From positions 186,001-250,000 of the forward strand of contig CANXME010002010.1 in assembly GCA_948144175.1 (NCBI GenBank): a DNA stretch of 64,000 nucleotides, written 5' to 3'. Below are positions 1 to 11,398 of the stretch, piece by piece (the first letter of the stretch is position 1; each line of letters opens with the position of its first letter). The notes under the pieces are model-generated. The model ran no database searches. It saw only the letters and a program-made list of their open reading frames with translations, and was not told where the DNA came from. The DNA comes from Closterium sp. NIES-65 (lineage: Eukaryota > Streptophyta > Zygnematophyceae > Desmidiales > Closteriaceae). A program made the position numbers and the translations under genes.

Positions 1-2011
1 TTCCTGCTGGTGGTTGACGACTACTCGCGTTACACCACAGTCTTCCCCTTGCGCAGCAAGGGTGATGTCACTGAGGTGTTGATCGACTGGATCTGCGCAG
101 CTCGTCTCCAGCTCAGGCAGAGCTTCGGCTCGGACTTTCCTGTTCTGCGTCTGCACTCTGACAGAGGCGGAGAGTTCTCCTCTGGCCTTCTGCGAACCTA
201 CTGTCGTGCACGAGGCATCCGCCAGACCTTCACGCTTCCGAACTCTCCACAGAAAAATGGGATTGCTGAGCGCCGCATTGGCATGGTCATGGACGTCACC
301 CGTACGTCCATGATGCATGCGGCTGCCCACCATTTTCTGTGGCCGTTTGCGGTTCGATACGCGGCGCATCAGATCAACCTTCAGCCCAGGGTCTCCATGC
401 CGGAGACCTCCCCAGCTTTGCTGTGGACGGGGAAGGTTGGCGATGCGTCTGCGTTCCGTGTCCGGGGAGCTCGGGCGTTTGTCCGCGACCTGTCTGCGGA
501 CAAGCTGTCCCCTCGTGCTGCTCCTTGTGTCTTCCTTGGCTTCCCCCCTGACGCGCCAGGGTGGCAGTTCTACCACCCCACCTCTCGCCTCCCAGGACGT
601 CACGTTCGACGAGTCGGTCCCCTACTACCGTCTCTTCCCCTACCGCACTCCGTCCCCCCCCCCCTGCCACCGCTCTTTCTTGTGCTAGGTCCCCCCCCGG
701 TAGACCCCCTTCCCCCTCAGGGTCCTGCCCCTTCAGGTGTGTCCCTGGTAGACGCTGTTGAGCCTGTCAAGGTCGCTGGTGACTATGGTGCTGTTGAGGG
801 TGCTGAGCCTGGGGGTGCTGACTCTTGGGGTGCTGAGCTTGTGGGTGCTACGCCTGGGGGTGCTGAGCCTGAGGGTACTACGACTGGGGGTGCTGAGTGT
901 GGGGCTGCTGAGCCTGGGGGTGCTGAGCCTGGGGGTGCTACGCCTAGAGGTGCTGAGCCTAGGGGTGCGGAGCCTGAGGGAGCTGGGCCTGCTCGTGTGG
1001 CGTCTGGCGGTGCTGTGCCTGGCGGTTCTCCGGGTGCTTCGTCTCGCCTGGAGCCACTCTCTCCACAGGAGCTGTGCGAGTGGTTTGCTCGGCGCTGCAG
1101 GCGTGCTGCTGGAGCTAGAGTTTCTTCGGCTGCTGAGGGTGCTAGTGCTGCGGGTCTCGGAGGTGCTCATACTGGGAGCTGGAGCTGCTGAGGGTGTTGG
1201 CGCTGAGGCTATTGCTGTCGGTCCTGGAGGCGGTCCTGCTAGGGGTGCTACTGGTGCTGCTGGAGGTACTGGAGCTGGAGGTGCTGCTGGCGCTGGTGCT
1301 ACCACTGGAGGTCCTGGTGCTGTCCCTGCTGTGTCTGGAGTCGCCGCGCGGCCTCGGCCGTACTTCGTTCCGCTCCTTTAGCAGGTTCTTGGTCTCCCAC
1401 CTTCTACTGGTCCTCCTCCTCCCTTAGAGTGTCCTCTGCCTGTCCCGCCACAGTTACAGTTACAGCCGGCCTCCCCACTGCCTGCTCCTTCTCCCTACAT
1501 TGGTTCTACTGGAGGTCTTGCTGAGCGTCGTGAGCCTGCGTCTCGCCCTGCATCGCCTGTCCGTGCTGCTCGCACTAGTGGTCGTGGTTCGCGTCAGCAT
1601 CCTCTTCCTGTCCCTTGCACGCACCGGATGTCTCTGCGTCCGTCCACTGCTCCTCTGCGTGCCCCTTTGCCTTCTCCTCCTGAGTCTTCTCTTCCTGCTC
1701 TTCCCGACCCGGAGTCGGGCTCTCTTCGTGCTACCAGTCCTACTTTCACGCGTCTCCTTACTACTGTTGTCATTGACCCTTCCTTTGAGTCCACTGCTGC
1801 GTCTGCCCTAGTTGCTGAGCTCGTCGATTTTGCTGCTCGCAGTCACCTAGACTACGCTGCCAGTCTTGTTGCTGAGTCTGAGTTTATCTGTCCTCCGTCC
1901 GTCGGAGGTGAGTGTGCCCTTGGCACGGACGTCCTTGAGGACAGGCAGGAGGAGTTACAGTGTTTAGCTGCTGCTTCACCTCATCTCGTGTCCATACTGC
2001 TTACTCCCTGA
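1..2011 (+). pseudogene. Cop1-a integrase core and linker, frameshifted
   Basis: The integrase catalytic core would insert the element cDNA into host DNA. The first Asp block (VVDDYSRYTTVFPL, bases 12-53), the second (LHSDRGGEFSS, about 148-180) and the Glu block (NGIAERRIG, about 257-283) are all readable. The conserved VFLGFPPDAPGWQFYHP follows near 525-580. Then comes a repetitive linker of 15-bp units coding GAEPG-like pentapeptides (about 790-1,010). The frame is lost near 1,190, and a second frame carries the linker C-terminus (about 1,628-2,011) up to an extra base near 2,007, where Cop1-c reads through. Defective copy. Confidence 0.9.
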
Positions 2012-3614
2012 GGGAGACCCGGATGCACTTCACATCCCGACTCCGCGCTCTTACGCGGAGGCGATAGAGGGTCCCTACTCCTCTCAGTGGCAGGCAGCTA
2101 TGGACGCAGAGATGGCTTCCTGGAAGTCCACAGGCACCTACGTTGACGACGTTCCCCCTCCTGGGGCGAACATCGTCAGTGGCATGTGGATTTTCAGGGT
2201 GAAGCGGCCGCCGGGTTCTCCGCCTGTCTTCAAGGCGCGTTACGTGGCTCGTGGCTTCAGTCAGCCGCAGGGAGTTGACTACTTTCAGACCTTCTCTCCC
2301 ACCCCGAAGATGACCACTCTTCGGGTACTGCTGCACGTAGCTGCTCACCGTGACTACGAGCTGCACTCTCTTGACTTGACCACTGCTTTCTTGCAGGGCA
2401 GCCTGCACGAGGAGATCTGGCTGCGTCGCCCACCTGGCTTCACTGGGTCTTTTCCTCCTGGCATCCAGTGGAGCCTCCGACGGCCAGTCTACGGTCTCCG
2501 CCAGGCACCGCGTGAGTGGCACGACACACTGAGGACTACACTTGCGGCTCTTGGGTTTGCTCCCTCTACTGCCGACCCGTCGCTATTTCTGCGCACCGAC
2601 ACTTCTTTGCCGCCGTTCTACATCCTCGTGTACGTCGACGACTTGGTCTATGCCACAGCTGACACTGCTTGACTCGCCCACGTAAAGTCCGAGCTGCAGA
2701 AGAGACACACGTGCACAGACTTGGGTGAACTGCGCAGCTACCTTGGCTTGCAGATCACCCGGGACAGAGCACGCCGCACCATTACGCTGACTCAGTCACA
2801 CATAGTGCAGCAGGTCCTTCAGCGCTTCGGCTTCACGTACTCCTCGCCTCAGGCCACTCCTCTGCCTACTCGCCTTTCGCTCTCAACTCTGCCTTCGGAT
2901 GAGTCCGTAGAGTCGAGTGGCCCGTACCCAGAGTTAGTTGGCTGCCTCATGTACCTGATGACCTGCACACGACCTGACCTTGCATACCTTCTTAGCATTC
3001 TCGCACGCTATGTTGCTCGTGGGAGACACAGACCAGAGCACATGGCTGCAGCGAAGAGGGTGTTGCGCTACTTGTTCAGTACGTCGGGCATGGGGCTTGT
3101 GCTTGGAGGTCAGAGTCCAGTGGTCCTCATTGGACACGCAGATGCTTCTTAGGCTGACGACCAGGCTACGCAGCGGTCGTCACGGGGTTACACCTTCAGC
3201 CTTGGTTCCGGCTCTGTTTTGTGGCGGGCTACCCGCTCGTCTTCTGTTCTCGGCTCCAGTTGTGAGGCAGAGATCTACGCAGGAGCCATGGCTGCTCAGG
3301 AGCTTCGCTGGCTCATCTACATGCTGTCTGACCTCCAAAAACCACCTCGTTCTCCTCCAGTGTTGTACGTAGACAACAAGGCCATGCTGGCCTTGTGTCG
3401 GGAGCAGAGACTGGAGCACAGAACGAAGCACATTGCTCTTCGCTACTTCCTTGCTCGTGAGTTGCAGCGGCGTGGTCAGCTGCGCCTTGCGTACGTGGCC
3501 TCTGAGGCCAACACTGCTGATATCTTCACCAAGGCACTTGCGCCTTGTTATCATCAGCGCTTCTGTACTCAGCTGGGTCTTGTGCCTTCCTTGCCTCACT
3601 TGCTCACCTCTTGA
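2012..3614 (+). pseudogene. Cop1-a reverse transcriptase and RNase H, two stops
   Basis: The RT reads MWIFRVKRPPGSPPVFKARY (about 2,185) through the catalytic YVDD block (VYVDDLVYAT, about 2,630-2,660). Then come a TGA at 2,670-2,672 (Gly in Cop1-c) and a TAG at 3,150-3,152 (Trp in Cop1-c). RNase H follows with SSCEAEIYAGAMAAQELRW, VDNKAMLAL and RTKHIALRYF, ending at 3,614. All three parts share one reading frame, so two point changes account for the breaks. The family is Ty1/copia because RNase H follows RT and integrase precedes it. Confidence 0.93.
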
Positions 3615-3811
3615 CCTTGTTTGTACTGTTACATATATATATACACCTGCTCTTGCTTGTCTAGCCTTTTATATATATGTACTCCTGCATGTGAACTGGC
3701 CTTGTGGCCTTGAACTTGTGCTCGGAATGTGTGGTGACTTTGTGATCCACCCTGAGCTTGCTTTGATTTGCTTGACTGGTCTTGTGACCCCTTGTTCTCC
3801 CCCACTTTGCC

Positions 3812-3821
3812 TATGGGGGTG
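3812..3821 (+). other. Polypurine tract of Cop1-a
   Basis: TATGGGGGTG lies immediately before the LTR start TGTCAG. The same tract precedes the LTRs of Cop1-b, Cop1-c and the fragment at 24,942. It primes plus-strand DNA synthesis. The bases 3,615-3,811 between RNase H and the tract are non-coding 3' sequence, with (TA)n runs near 3,630 and 3,670. Confidence 0.75.
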
Positions 3822-3947
3822 TGTCAGATTTATACGACATAGCTGCTGTAGGCTAGAGTGGGGTAGCACATATGGGGTACAGCTTTCTAGGGTTTGTACT
3901 TGTACCCAACTTTTCCTTGATCATTCATTCTCGTTCTAGTTTTCTCA
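3822..3947 (+). repeat. 3' LTR of Cop1-a
   Basis: Begins TGTCAG and ends TTCTCA by alignment with the Cop1-c LTRs. It shares the core TGTAGGCTA-AGTGGGGTA and the TAGGGTTT-TACTTGTAC block. About 126 bp, short for a copia LTR, and diverged from the other copies. Confidence 0.8.
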
Positions 3948-4029
3948 ACGTGGGCTTCTGAGAAGGAGGATTCCTAATCTTTGGGAGGATACATCTCTTT
4001 AGTTGGGGGAGGACCTGTTAGTTGGAGGT

Positions 4030-4380
4030 AAAAAAAGCAGACAGAGACGGCACTCTCTTCTGTGGAATCAGAGTACATCGCGATGTTCCATGGGGTGAAG
4101 GAGGTGATTTGGTTGAGGAGGCTGTAAGAGGAGATTGGCCAAGAGTAGAAGGTTGCTACGCCACTGTTTTGCGATAGCAAGGGGGCTCTTGGGATGGCCA
4201 GGAACGGTGTGCTTCATGGGCTCAATAAACACATGCATATCAAGTGGCACTGGCTGCGTAAGGAGGAGAAGAGGGGGACGGTGAATCCGATCTACATCAC
4301 GACTCACCAGCAGTCAGCACACTTCCTCACCAAGAGGCTTGCGGATGAGCCTCATTGGCGTTGTGTGCGCATGAGTGGAA
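4030..4380 (+). pseudogene. Cop3: copia RNase H fragment of a different family
   Basis: Reading from about 4,045 gives ALSSVESEYIAMFHGVKEV, then two in-frame stops, then CDSKGALGMARNGVLHG, KHMHIKWHWLRKEEKRGTVN and FLTKRLADEPHW. This is the C-terminal half of a copia RNase H, in the style of ALSS(T/S)EAEYIA elements and distinct from families 1 and 2. No RT or integrase of this family is present upstream; the fragment starts about 80 bp after the Cop1-a LTR. A decayed relic. Confidence 0.8.
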
Positions 4381-5335
4381 TGGAATGGAATGTTCGTGTG
4401 TTTGTTTGCTTTGGCAATTTTCGCTGGAAGCATTTGCAGGTACTCGTGCATTGTGCGCTTCGGCACAATATTGTACGCGCTATGAACAGTACAAGCAGAA
4501 AGGACGAGCTTGCAAAGGAACCGAAGATGGAAGCTTTGCGGTTCGGTTGAATTGATTGCGCAGATTCAGTTCTATCCAACTCAAAATTGTACTGTTTTGT
4601 TTGGTTGACTATAGTGTACCAGGGCAGGCACTATAGGGGTACAATGTAGGTGAAGGTTGGATGTTGTTTGTCTGTATCTGCATGCTATAGTGGCTGGTCG
4701 GGCAAAGACAAAACATGTTCTGTTTTTAGGACCTGAACCTGGTTGTTGTTTTCCCAGGTTGGAAAAACAGAACCAGAGGTTGTTTACCAACCTTCCACCT
4801 GTTGTTTTGTCCAGCCAGGTTGGTTCTGTTGCTTGGAATTATTTGGGATCATCCCTGGTTGTTCACAGGTTGATTCCCAAGGTCCTTGCTAGCTAGAGCT
4901 ATTTATTCCTTCTCTGTTTGTACCTGAAGATAGTCAATTTGATTCAAGCGAATTCCTCCCTTCCTGGAATTTCGTTTCTATGCGGTGCGACGGCGGAATG
5001 CTACCGGAGTCAACGCTAGTACGCTAGCACTCCAACGCTAGGCCAACGCTGTCCGAGCCATAACTTCGTAATGGCATAACTTTTCGCGAGGCAACTTGGT
5101 TTATGGAGTGAGCTTCGATATAGGAAATTCTCATCTTAATCTGATCGACGGTCTACACGATACGCTGCGCGACGTTCAAGGTACTCTTGTTATTTTGGCT
5201 AAGTCATTCTTGACTCCTCTCTCTACAAACTCGGACCCGATGATAGGGGCTGGTCTTGTACCAGGCACCCAAGGACCCTTGGAGGTTACCTCGAGGAGAG
5301 GTTTTAAGTTTGATTAAGTCTTAATAGCTTTAGTT
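4381..5335. other. Non-coding sequence, probably the 3' end and LTR of Cop3
   Basis: No credible gene. The stretch is richer in AT than its neighbours. It contains repeated CCAGGTTGG/CCTGGTTGTT motifs (about 4,735-4,875) and a TATTTATTCCTTCTC stretch (about 4,900) of the kind seen in copia LTRs. Position after a copia RNase H suggests a 3' UTR plus LTR, but no matching second LTR or clear TG...CA borders were found, so this remains an inference. About 5,000-5,335 looks unique. Confidence 0.4.
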
Positions 5336-5960
5336 TATTGAGCCCTTACACCAACAGTACTCAACGGCGTCGTACGTCACGCACGTCATGCAGGGACTCC
5401 CTAGCAGCTACAACGTAGCGGTTGTCGATGACGCCGAGCACACGGGCGACACTCAACGAGGACACCTTGACCTCGTACATCTTGCAGGACAAAGCGATGC
5501 AGGAGGCTGAACGGTTCCAAGAGCTCCTGGCACAGGCAAACTACGTCGCCCTAGCGAAGCAAGGGCCAGCTCGAACAATCTGGCGGCGGTGGTTGCAGTG
5601 GCTGGAAGCCGACCAAGGACGCCGACAAGAAGAAGTCGGCCAAGGATTGCCGTCGTGGAGGAGGAAGTCGACGTCGGGAGTGCTGGTTGTGCGGCGACCC
5701 CGACCACCTCTCCTTTGAGTGCACCAACCGCAGTGATTCGGATGACGATGACGCCAAGGGAGGCCAAGGGAGGTCTGTTGGGCGTCGCCCTCACCAGGAG
5801 AGTAAGCCGCGCAAGGAGAAGCAGTCGACGAAGTCGACCTCGGCGAAGGACGCCGGTTCCTCTGCTGGCGGCAAGGGTCGAGACGACAAGGCGGCGTCGT
5901 GGAGCCGATTGTCTCGCTGGCGTGGGAGGCTGGCGAGGACTTCCAGGCGATGGCGGCAGC
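5336..5960 (+). pseudogene. Cop2-a gag remnant with CCHC zinc knuckle
   Basis: About 5,355-5,530 corresponds to the capsid region of Cop2-b (TLNEDTLTSYILQDKAMQEA here; NEDSLTSYIFQDEAM there). A CX2CX4HX4C knuckle, CWLCGDPDHLSFEC, is readable near 5,683-5,724 in a shifted frame. Such knuckles bind the element RNA during packaging. A Lys/Ser/Asp-rich tail leads toward the protease. The start codon and most of the N-terminal capsid are absent. Confidence 0.8.
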
Positions 5961-7480
5961 TGTACAGGTGAACCCGTCAATGTTCCTGCTCGATAGCGGC
6001 TGCTCCCACCACCTGATGGGCACGAATGAGGTCTTCGTCGACCTGCAACCGAGCGACGATGTCAAGCACGTGCGCGGCTTTAATGGGGCGCTGCAAGACG
6101 TCCATAGTGAGAAGGAGACGTGCTCATCCCCGACGTGCTCTACGTACTGGGTGTGTGAGCAAACCTACTTTCGGCCGGGCTGAATGAGAATGGCATGAAG
6201 CTGCAGGAGGACGGCGACGGGATGCTGCTCGTCTCGGTGGCGGGAGAGGTGCTCGGTCTGGCGACGTACACCGGGCGTGTCCTCTGCACCGAACTGCGTC
6301 CCTACTCGACAAGGTCGACGTCGCCCACAACGGAGGTCGTGGCCCTGCGTGCGATCGTATCGGTGACAAAGTTGACGCCGGACAAGCTGTATGTAAGGCT
6401 TGCACACGTCGGCATGGACACCATCCGGAGCTCGGCGAAGCACGAGGTTGCCACTGGGCTGGACCTGAAGTCGGCGTCTAGCGCTAACTCGACGTGTGTT
6501 TCGTGCATCGGCTAGGACTCCGATGCCGATGACGCGTTGGCCGTCGTGCACATCTAGTGGTGTGGGATATTTCGCGTGGCAGCCAAGGACAGTAGCCTAT
6601 ACTTCTTACTGCTGAAGGATGAGGTGTGGATGAGGCCAGTCGCCAAGAAGTCGGATGTGCTGATGGAATTTCAGAAGTGGCTGGTATTGGTGGAGCGGCA
6701 GGCGAAGAAGTCGGTGCTGATGCTACGCTCCGACCGAGGACTCGGAAGGGCGTTTACCGACTTCGTGGATGGCAAGGGGATCGTCCATGACCTTACCTAC
6801 CCGTACACCCCACAGCAGAATGGCATGGCGGAGCGGGAGATGAGAACGGTGGTGGAGTCCGTGCGGACGATGCTGCTGCACATGGGCGTGCAGCACCACT
6901 GGTGGCACCTCGCTTTGCGGCAGGCCGTCCGGGTTCGCAACTGCCTCGAGTGGTCGACTCTGCCACCGGGGATGACGTCGTACAAGTTGCTCATCGGGGG
7001 GAAGCTAGACTTGTCACTGGCACGGGTGTGGGGGCTGCATGGCGCAGTTCTTGGTTCCCGAGCAGCAGCGTGGTGGGAACTTGAAGCCGAAGGCCAAATG
7101 GGGCCTTCATCTCGGTGTGTCGGTGGAGAGCAAGGGCTGGGAGCTCCTCGACATTGCCCACGGCCAGGTGGTCACCACGTCGGATGTGGTGTTCTACGAG
7201 AATATGTCACTGGAGGTGTGGAAGTTGGAGCACGGGCCGGCGTCAGGGCGGACGCCGACCACCCCGCCAACGGACTCCTTGACGGCTACGCTTCCTTTGC
7301 TCGCCGAGGTTGGTGGGCCTGCTGCTGTGGACGTCGAGGATGTCCCCTCTCCCTCACCTATCCCTGCTACCCCTCCCCTTGTGGCCGACTTGCGTGGGCT
7401 GACTTTGGTATTGGCCTCCGCTGATGAGAGGAGACGTGGGACGTCGCCTTCGGTGTCGGCCAAGAGCATCGCCGATGGCT
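5961..7480 (+). pseudogene. Cop2-a protease and integrase, broken
   Basis: The aspartic protease motif LLDSGCSHHLMG lies at about 5,986-6,021. The GAG-pre-integrase part follows (VRLAHVGMDTIRSSAKHEVA, then CVSCIG) and is cut by a TAG near 6,513. Integrase continues from 6,576 with LRSDRGLGRAF, where the usual GGEF is damaged, and QQNGMAEREMRTVVESVR holding the catalytic Glu. The C-terminal part (WGLHLGVSVESKGWELLD) shifts frame near 7,040. Equivalent pieces are intact in frame in Cop2-b at 27,250-28,434. Confidence 0.87.
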
Positions 7481-7489
7481 GACGTGACG

Positions 7490-9480
7490 AGCAGCAAGTC
7501 GACATGGGAGTGAATTTGACGTTGATATGGGAGGAGCAGGCCGAGGAGGTGCAGCCAACTTTGGTGAAGTCGGCGAAGAAGGCAGCAGCAAGGCAGCAGC
7601 TGATAGGGGAGCAGGTAGAGGTGAAGCCAATCACTGAGAAGTCGGCAACCAGACATTTGGCTGGGGAGCCGACCACAGGTGAAGTCGGCTGGGACGCCGA
7701 CAGTGGTGCAGCAGGATGCTGAGGGCAGCAAAGCCGGTGACAAAGGAGGGAACACCGAGGAGTCCACCGACAGTGCCGTTGTGGAAGTCCAGGGTGGACC
7801 ACGGCGTACGGGCTGCCTTCGGAGGCCGCCCGAATTCTTTGTCCCCGCTGCCTTCACCACAGTGTACGACGTGGACGACGATGTCCTGCTGTACGACGAC
7901 ACCAAGGATGATGAAGAACTGCCAGAGCTCGACCTCGACATGCACGCCGACCCTGAGCACCGCTGGGACATCTCGACGATGTCAGTGAGGGAGGCGTTGG
8001 CGAGCTGCAAGGCCAAGGCACTGAAGGCCGCCATGGAAGAGGAGATTCACAGCCACATTGGCATGGGGACGTGGGAGCTAGTCAAACGCCCGCCGGGAGT
8101 GAACCCCATGAAGAACCGGTGGGTGTTGACGACGAAGTACCACATCGAGAACACCGTCGAGCGCGAGAAGGCAAGGCTGGTCGTGAAGGGCTTCACGCAG
8201 GTGTATGGCACTGACTACGACGAGACGTACGCGCTGGTGAGCAGCTACGTCACGCTAAGGATCTTCCTCAGCATCGTCGCCGTCCTCAACCTCAACCTGA
8301 TGCACGACATGAAAAACGCCTTCCTGCAGAGCAAGCTTGACCGGGGTGCTCTACATCTACCAGCCGAAATGACTAGGTGTGTAAGCTGCTGAAGAGGCTC
8401 TACGGGCTGAAGCAGTCGCCGCTGCTGTGGTTCAAGGCTCTCAACAACGTGCTGGTTGGTGCCGGTTGGAAGAAGAGCCAGGTCGACACGGCGCTCTACT
8501 TCAAGATCGGCGACGACAAGGTGGCCTGCTAGGTGCTGGTCTACGTTGACGACCTGCTCGCAGCCAGTAGTAGTGCCGAGATGCTGAAGGAGTTGAAGGA
8601 GTTGCTGGAGGCTACCTTCGAGCTGCATAAGATCTCGCTGGTGCAGAAGTACCTCAAGCTGGAGATCGTGCGCGACAAGTCGGCGGGGAAGCTGTGACTG
8701 CATCAGCAGGGCTACGCCGACAAGCTGCGTAGGCGCTTCATTGACAAGGAGCAGACCGGGCGCACCCCGAAGACGCCCGTCTCGGTCGACGCCTACGCTA
8801 AGCTCACCTTCGATGACGAGGAGGCGTAGGAGCGCCAGGAGGAGTACCGGCAGAAGGTCGGCTCGCTGCAGTTCGTGGCGTCGACGACGAGGCCGGACAT
8901 TGCCTTCGCCTGCAGTAAGATGGGGAGCGGCCCCACGGTGAGGAGCGACCAGCACTAGCGCGAGGTCGACCGCTGCCTCGCCTACCTCGCCAACACGCGC
9001 GACACCGCCCTAGAGTTCGGCGGTGGACCTGAGACGCTGTATTTGGTCGGCTACGTGGACGCCGATGATGCCGGCAACAAGCAGTACTGAACGAGGACGG
9101 GAGGCTACGTGATCATCTACGGAGGGGCCGGAGTCTCCTAGTCGAGTCAGCGCATCAAGTGTGCGACGCTATCATCGACCGAGTCGGAATACATGGTGGC
9201 CACAGAAGCTTGCAAGGAGGGACGCCGCCTTCGCTTCCTCCTTGCAGAGTTCCGGCAGCTGGACGTCGGGACGCCGATGGTCCTTTGTGTGGACAACAAG
9301 TCGGCCATCACGGTCGCCAAGGGCATGGGGTTGACGGGCAACCTCAAGCACATGGAGCGGCGACAGGCCTGAGTGCAGCACATGGTGAAGTGCGTGAAGT
9401 TTTCGTTGAAGTACATCCTGACTGGTGAGCAGCCGGCCGACAACCTGACAAAAGCGCTGCACTATCCGGCCTTCAACTAG
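7490..9480 (+). pseudogene. Cop2-a linker, reverse transcriptase and RNase H, broken
   Basis: 7,490-7,970 is a low-complexity linker rich in GAAGTCGGC-type units. RT starts near 8,020 (EEEIHSHIGMGTWELVK), runs through KARLVVKGFTQVYGTDYDET, shifts frame near 8,370, and resumes with LLKRLYGLKQSPLLWFKAL and the catalytic VYVDDLLAAS (about 8,538-8,567). RNase H follows (GYVDADDAGNKQ, STESEYMVATEACKEGRRL, VDNKSAITVAKGMGL), ending near 9,480. In-frame stops occur near 8,530, 8,697, 8,827, 8,956, 9,088, 9,138 and 9,370. Several look like C-to-T or G-to-A changes relative to Cop2-b. Confidence 0.88.
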
Positions 9481-9677
9481 TGCTCCGTTGCAATCGGCCA
9501 GGTGCGCTTGGTCGACGTGGGCGACGGCAACGACGACGTGCAGCAGTAGGTGCCATGCCCTCTTGTATGACCGGTGCGGTGATCGGCGTGTTGTGTGTTG
9601 GGTGCACGCCGAAGGGCTATTCTCTGAGTGGTGTTGCCGTGTGGGCTGGGGGCCCAAGCGCGAACGTGGTATGGGAG
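9481..9677 (+). other. Cop2-a 3' untranslated region and polypurine tract
   Basis: Non-coding. It ends in GGTATGGGAG just before the LTR start TGTCAAAGG at 9,678. The upstream GTGTGGGCTGGGGGCCC block is shared with Cop2-b on the opposite strand (about 26,295-26,310). Confidence 0.65.
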
Positions 9678-10640
9678 TGTCAAAGGGAGTTGTTTGTTGG
9701 CCCCGTCCTCGCTTGGGCGGAGCCGACTTCGTGGTCGGGTGTGCGGGAGGTGCAGCCAACCTCCAGCAGTGGGCGCTGGCTTGGGAGGGCACCAACTTGA
9801 GGAGGTCGACTTGGGAGGTCGACCTGACAGGGCGTCGACTTGGTGACGCCGACCTGGTGAAGAAGACTTGGTGTGGTTGGCTGACAGCAGGGTTGGTCGA
9901 CCTGGAATTGGTCGACCAAGGGGGTGGTGGACTTGGTGTAGTCGACCAAATGTTGGTCGTCGACCTGGGAAATCAACGGGTACGAAGAGGAGAGGCGCCG
10001 ACTTGGGGGGCGCCGACCTGGGGAGTGGTCGACTTGGTGAAGTCGGCTGGTGGTCGTTGACTTTGGTAGTCGACGAGCACATACAACTTTTGGTTGACTT
10101 TCCCTGAAGAAGTCGACGCCAATTTGGTGGTTTCGACCTAGTTACCCAGGCGACGAAGTTTTGCGACACGCGACTGTCGCCCAGGTGTTGGTGGCGAGGA
10201 CGACCTCGGTGTAGGTCGACATGACTTACCAGATGCAGTCATCAGTGCCAGGTTGATTTGGTCTGGGCGCTGTGCAGATGACTAGGCATGGCGCGCCAAT
10301 CAGCTGCAAGCACCTGCGAAGCAGGTGGGCTGCTGTTCTGCGGATGCAACGTTGGCACACCGTCGACCTGCGACGTTGGCCCGCCGTCGACTTGCAACGT
10401 TGGCAAGCCGCAACTTTGCACTGCTAGAGCGCGGTCGACCAAGTCGTGCTGGAACACGGTCGACCATGCTGTGCTAGCAGTCGACCTGCTCGCTTTCTAG
10501 CTCTGATGTAGTCTTGTCTTGCCAACTTGATTGTACCATTGTTCTCAACTTTTCCTAGTGAAACTCTTGCCAGTTCTTCCCGTGAACTTGCAAGTAGTGT
10601 GAAGCAATTGGAAAGGAGTGAGGAACAAACGAACGCAGAG
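9678..10640 (+). repeat. 3' LTR of Cop2-a
   Basis: Aligns with the reverse complement of the Cop2-b LTRs (TGTT/CAA start, TTGGCCCCG block, many GTCGAC palindromes, then CTAGTGAAACTCTTGCCA near 10,556). It is about 960 bp and strongly diverged, so the insertion is old. The right border is approximate. Confidence 0.8.
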
Positions 10641-10810
10641 ATCCCTCCTGCCCCGTGCCTAGCCCGTAATCTAGCTCCCATTGATAGAGTTATCTCCGCA
10701 CCCCACGGCCCTGCAAATTGTGAGCTAGAAGGACCCCCACTGGTCCCCCCACGTCGCAACCTAGGAAGGCCCCCGCGGGCCTCCGATCGCATGTTAGAAG
10801 GGCGCTCCCC
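10641..10810. other. Short sequence with no recognised feature
   Basis: Lies between the Cop2-a LTR and the C-rich repeats. No gene, LTR end or RNA gene was seen. Confidence 0.4.
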
Positions 10811-11350
10811 CCCCTAGCTCGTCGCCCTGCAGCCCCATCATCCCGCAGCCCGCCCCGTCGCATCTCTTCCTCGTCGCCTCCCCGTCGCGTCCCTTCTCCG
10901 TCGCCTCCCTGTTGCATCCCCTCCCCGTTGCCTCCCCATTGCATCCCCTCCCCGTCGCCTCCCCTTCCCCTCCTTGTCGTGTCCCCTCCCCGTCCCCTCC
11001 CCGTCCCCTCCCCGTCACCTACCCATTGTGTCCCCTCCCCGTCCCCTCCCCGTCCCCTCCCCGTCACCTACCCATTGTGTCCCCTCCCCGCTGCCCTACA
11101 GTCCGCCAGCCCCGTCGCGTCCCCGTCGGCCAGCCCGTCATCAGTCGTGTCCACCAGCCCCATCACCAGCCCCATCCGCGAGACCCGTCCGCCAACCCTG
11201 TCCGGCAGCCCCGCCCTGCAGCCCCATCCTCTAGTCCTGTCCGCCAGCCCCGTTGCGTCCCCTACCCGTACACCTTGCAGTCCACCTTCTTCGACTACCG
11301 CCAGCCCCGTCGCGTCCCCTCCCCCTAGGCCCTGCCGTCCACCTTCTTCG
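10811..11350 (+). repeat. C-rich tandem repeats, CGTCCCCTCC-type
   Basis: Degenerate 10-bp units related to CGTCCCCTCC make up about 10,860-11,090. Longer CCCGTC/CAGCCC units follow to about 11,350. Cop1-c (16,030-16,750) and Cop1-d (59,390-59,960) carry similar C-rich arrays between their primer binding site and gag, so this may be the leader of Cop1-b or of a lost relative. No LTR or PBS was found in front of it. Confidence 0.6.
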
Positions 11351-11398
11351 GCTGCCCCCAGCCCACCAGTGGCAGCTTCGGCTGCTGTCAGCCCGACA

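Larger units (their letters stand above)
1..3947 (+). mobile_element. Cop1-a: Ty1/copia retrotransposon, 5' end outside window
   Basis: The order integrase, linker, reverse transcriptase, RNase H, polypurine tract, 3' LTR is that of a Ty1/copia element. The 5' LTR, gag and protease lie before base 1. DNA identity to Cop1-c (19,050-23,000) is high throughout, so both belong to one family (family 1). The copy is dead: the integrase, linker and RT/RNase H parts lie in three different frames, and the RT/RNase H frame has two in-frame stops. The 3' LTR is 3,822-3,947. Confidence 0.95.
5336..10640 (+). mobile_element. Cop2-a: decayed family-2 copia element, 5' truncated
   Basis: Gag remnant, zinc knuckle, protease, integrase, RT, RNase H and 3' LTR follow in copia order. 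They align with Cop2-b on the other strand (25,305-30,855). The 5' LTR and first part of gag are missing; the element begins abruptly near 5,336 next to unrelated DNA. It holds at least eight stops or frameshifts. The boundary at 10,640 is approximate, set where similarity to the Cop2-b LTR fades. Confidence 0.9.

Noticed and set aside
733-1305. Minus-strand frame with Ser/Thr/Arg repeats over the Cop1-a linker (same at 19,806-20,093 and 63,210-63,782)
   Set aside because: Antisense shadow of the GAEPG repeat of the copia linker.
10690-11067. Gly/Arg-rich protein (GRGRGGDGEG repeats) on the minus strand
   Set aside because: Produced by the C-rich 10-bp repeat; no non-repetitive coding sequence on either side.
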